Part shown: in pieces, positions 5,317 to 6,190 of the stretch
Position numbering within the stretch: position 1 is the stretch's first letter
Layout of the letters: every line of letters begins with the position of its first letter
Assembly: GCA_031396505.1 (NCBI GenBank)
Contig: JANNKX010000324.1
Span: 1-6,190, forward strand
Direction: 5' to 3'
Source of the DNA: JAAFHS01 sp031396505
GTDB lineage: Bacteria > Pseudomonadota > Alphaproteobacteria > Rhodobacterales > Rhodobacteraceae
DNA length: 6,190 bases
The notes under the pieces: model-generated
The model's input: only the letters and a program-made list of their open reading frames with translations
Databases searched by the model: none
Told to the model about the DNA's origin: nothing
Made by a program: the position numbers and the translations under genes

Positions 5317-6190
5317 AACCCTGATCCCCGCTGCCACCACGCTTGCGCAGCTTGAACGCCTGTACCGCAGCGGTGATCCCGCCCGCCTGCCCGAAAGTGC
5401 CCGCGCGCCCGTCGATGCCGCCGCCGCCCGCATCAGTGCCGCCGCCGCTGGTGGTGCCGCCGTCTATGGCGTGAACACCGGTTTCGGCAAACTCGCCAGC
5501 CTCAAGATCGCCCCCCGGGATACCGCAATCCTGCAACGAAACCTGATCCTGTCACATTGCTGCGGCGTCGGCGATCCGATGCCCCGCAACATCGCCCGTC
5601 TGATGATGGCGCTGAAACTGCTGTCGCTTGGCCGTGGCGCATCCGGCGTCCGCTGGGATGTCGTGGCCCAGATCGAAGCCATGCTCGCCCATGACATCAC
5701 CCCCCATATCCCCGCCCAAGGCTCTGTCGGGGCCTCCGGCGATCTCGCCCCCCTTGCCCATATGACCGCCGCCATGATCGGCACCGGCATGGTCACGCAG
5801 GCAGGCCAGACCCTGCCGGCCGCCACCGCCCTTGCCAACGCAGGCCTCGCCCCCCTGATCCTCGGCCCCAAGGAAGGCCTCGCCCTCATCAACGGCACCC
5901 AGTTCAGCACTGCCTACGCCCTCGCTGGCCTGTTTGACGCCTGGCGCAACGCCTGCAGCGCTCTTGTCATCTCCGCCATGTCCACCGATGCCATCATGGG
6001 CTCCACCGCCCCCCTGCACCCCGAGATTCACAGCTTGCGCGGCCACGCAGGCCAGATCGCGGCGGCGGCAACCCTGCGCACCCTGCTTGCGGGATCCGCC
6101 ATCCGCGAATCCCACCGCAACGACGACCACCGTGTGCAGGACCCCTATTGCATCCGCTGCCAGCCGCAGGTCACCGGCGCCGCAATGGAC
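5306..6190 (+). CDS. hutH: HutH, histidine ammonia-lyase (N-terminal part, cut by window edge)
   Basis: The first 295 residues of a family of about 510; the frame is open to the last base. The enzyme removes ammonia from L-histidine to give urocanate, the first and committing step, and urocanate is also the usual inducer of HutC. Motifs are YGVNTGFGKLAS (Tyr54, catalytic), LQRNLILSHCCGVG (76-89), GSVGASGDLAPLAH (139-152) in which Ala143-Ser144-Gly145 cyclise into the MIO electrophile, KEGLALINGTQ (Asn196) and QDPYCIRCQPQV (Tyr281, Arg284). These positions are offset by one residue from the Pseudomonas putida enzyme, so the visible part is intact. Translation begins at TTG 5306, overlapping hutI by 11 bp, so the two are probably coupled. 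The C-terminal part, and probably hutU and hutG, lie beyond the window. Confidence 0.96.
   Translation, partial: MPTETLIPAATTLAQLERLYRSGDPARLPESARAPVDAAAARISAAAAGGAAVYGVNTGFGKLASLKIAPRDTAILQRNLILSHCCGVGDPMPRNIARLMMALKLLSLGRGASGVRWDVVAQIEAMLAHDITPHIPAQGSVGASGDLAPLAHMTAAMIGTGMVTQAGQTLPAATALANAGLAPLILGPKEGLALINGTQFSTAYALAGLFDAWRNACSALVISAMSTDAIMGSTAPLHPEIHSLRGHAGQIAAAATLRTLLAGSAIRESHRNDDHRVQDPYCIRCQPQVTGAAMD

Noticed and set aside
4952..6130. Minus-strand Gly-rich open frames opposite hutI and hutH
   Set aside because: Shadow frames of C-ending plus-strand codons, low complexity, no start signals.

Overview
The window looks like a high-GC alphaproteobacterial chromosome, most plausibly from the Rhodobacteraceae (Roseobacter-like) group. 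This rests on codon use, on the style of the HutC and HutF proteins and on the gene order; it is inference, since no rRNA or marker gene is present. It holds six protein genes, two of them cut by the window edges, and almost no non-coding DNA.

Layout. (1) 1-1081, minus strand: N-terminal 360 residues of a dimethylglycine/sarcosine dehydrogenase-like FAD oxidoreductase, running off the left edge. (2) 1082-1185: a 104-bp divergent intergenic region. (3) 1186-2085, plus strand: a LysR-type regulator. (4) 2030-2707, minus strand: the GntR-family repressor hutC, whose 3' end overlaps the LysR gene by 56 bp tail to tail. (5) 2704-4047, minus strand: hutF, formimidoylglutamate deiminase, whose stop overlaps the start of hutC by 4 bp. 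(6) 4048-4116: a compact divergent promoter/operator. (7) 4117-5316, plus strand: hutI, imidazolonepropionase. (8) 5306-6190, plus strand: the first 295 residues of hutH, histidine ammonia-lyase, running off the right edge.

How it works together. HutH converts histidine to urocanate, HutU (not in the window, expected downstream) makes imidazolonepropionate, HutI opens the ring to N-formimino-L-glutamate, and HutF deiminates this to N-formyl-L-glutamate. The presence of HutF implies the five-step route ending in HutG (formylglutamate to glutamate plus formate), so hutU and hutG should lie to the right. HutC very probably represses both arms, hutFC and hutIH, through the 20-bp palindrome at 4068-4087, which lies inside the promoters, and urocanate is the expected inducer from family knowledge. 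The left-hand pair (oxidoreductase and LysR) appears to be a separate divergent regulator-target unit, possibly for oxidative demethylation of a methylated amine.

The window is mainly a well-known catabolic locus, not an unknown system. The points worth a second look are the overlapping divergent hut promoters on the operator, the LysR/HutC 3' overlap, a 10-base homopolymer inside the FAD-binding motif codons of the left gene, two coupled TTG starts, and a strand-wide third-codon C/G asymmetry.
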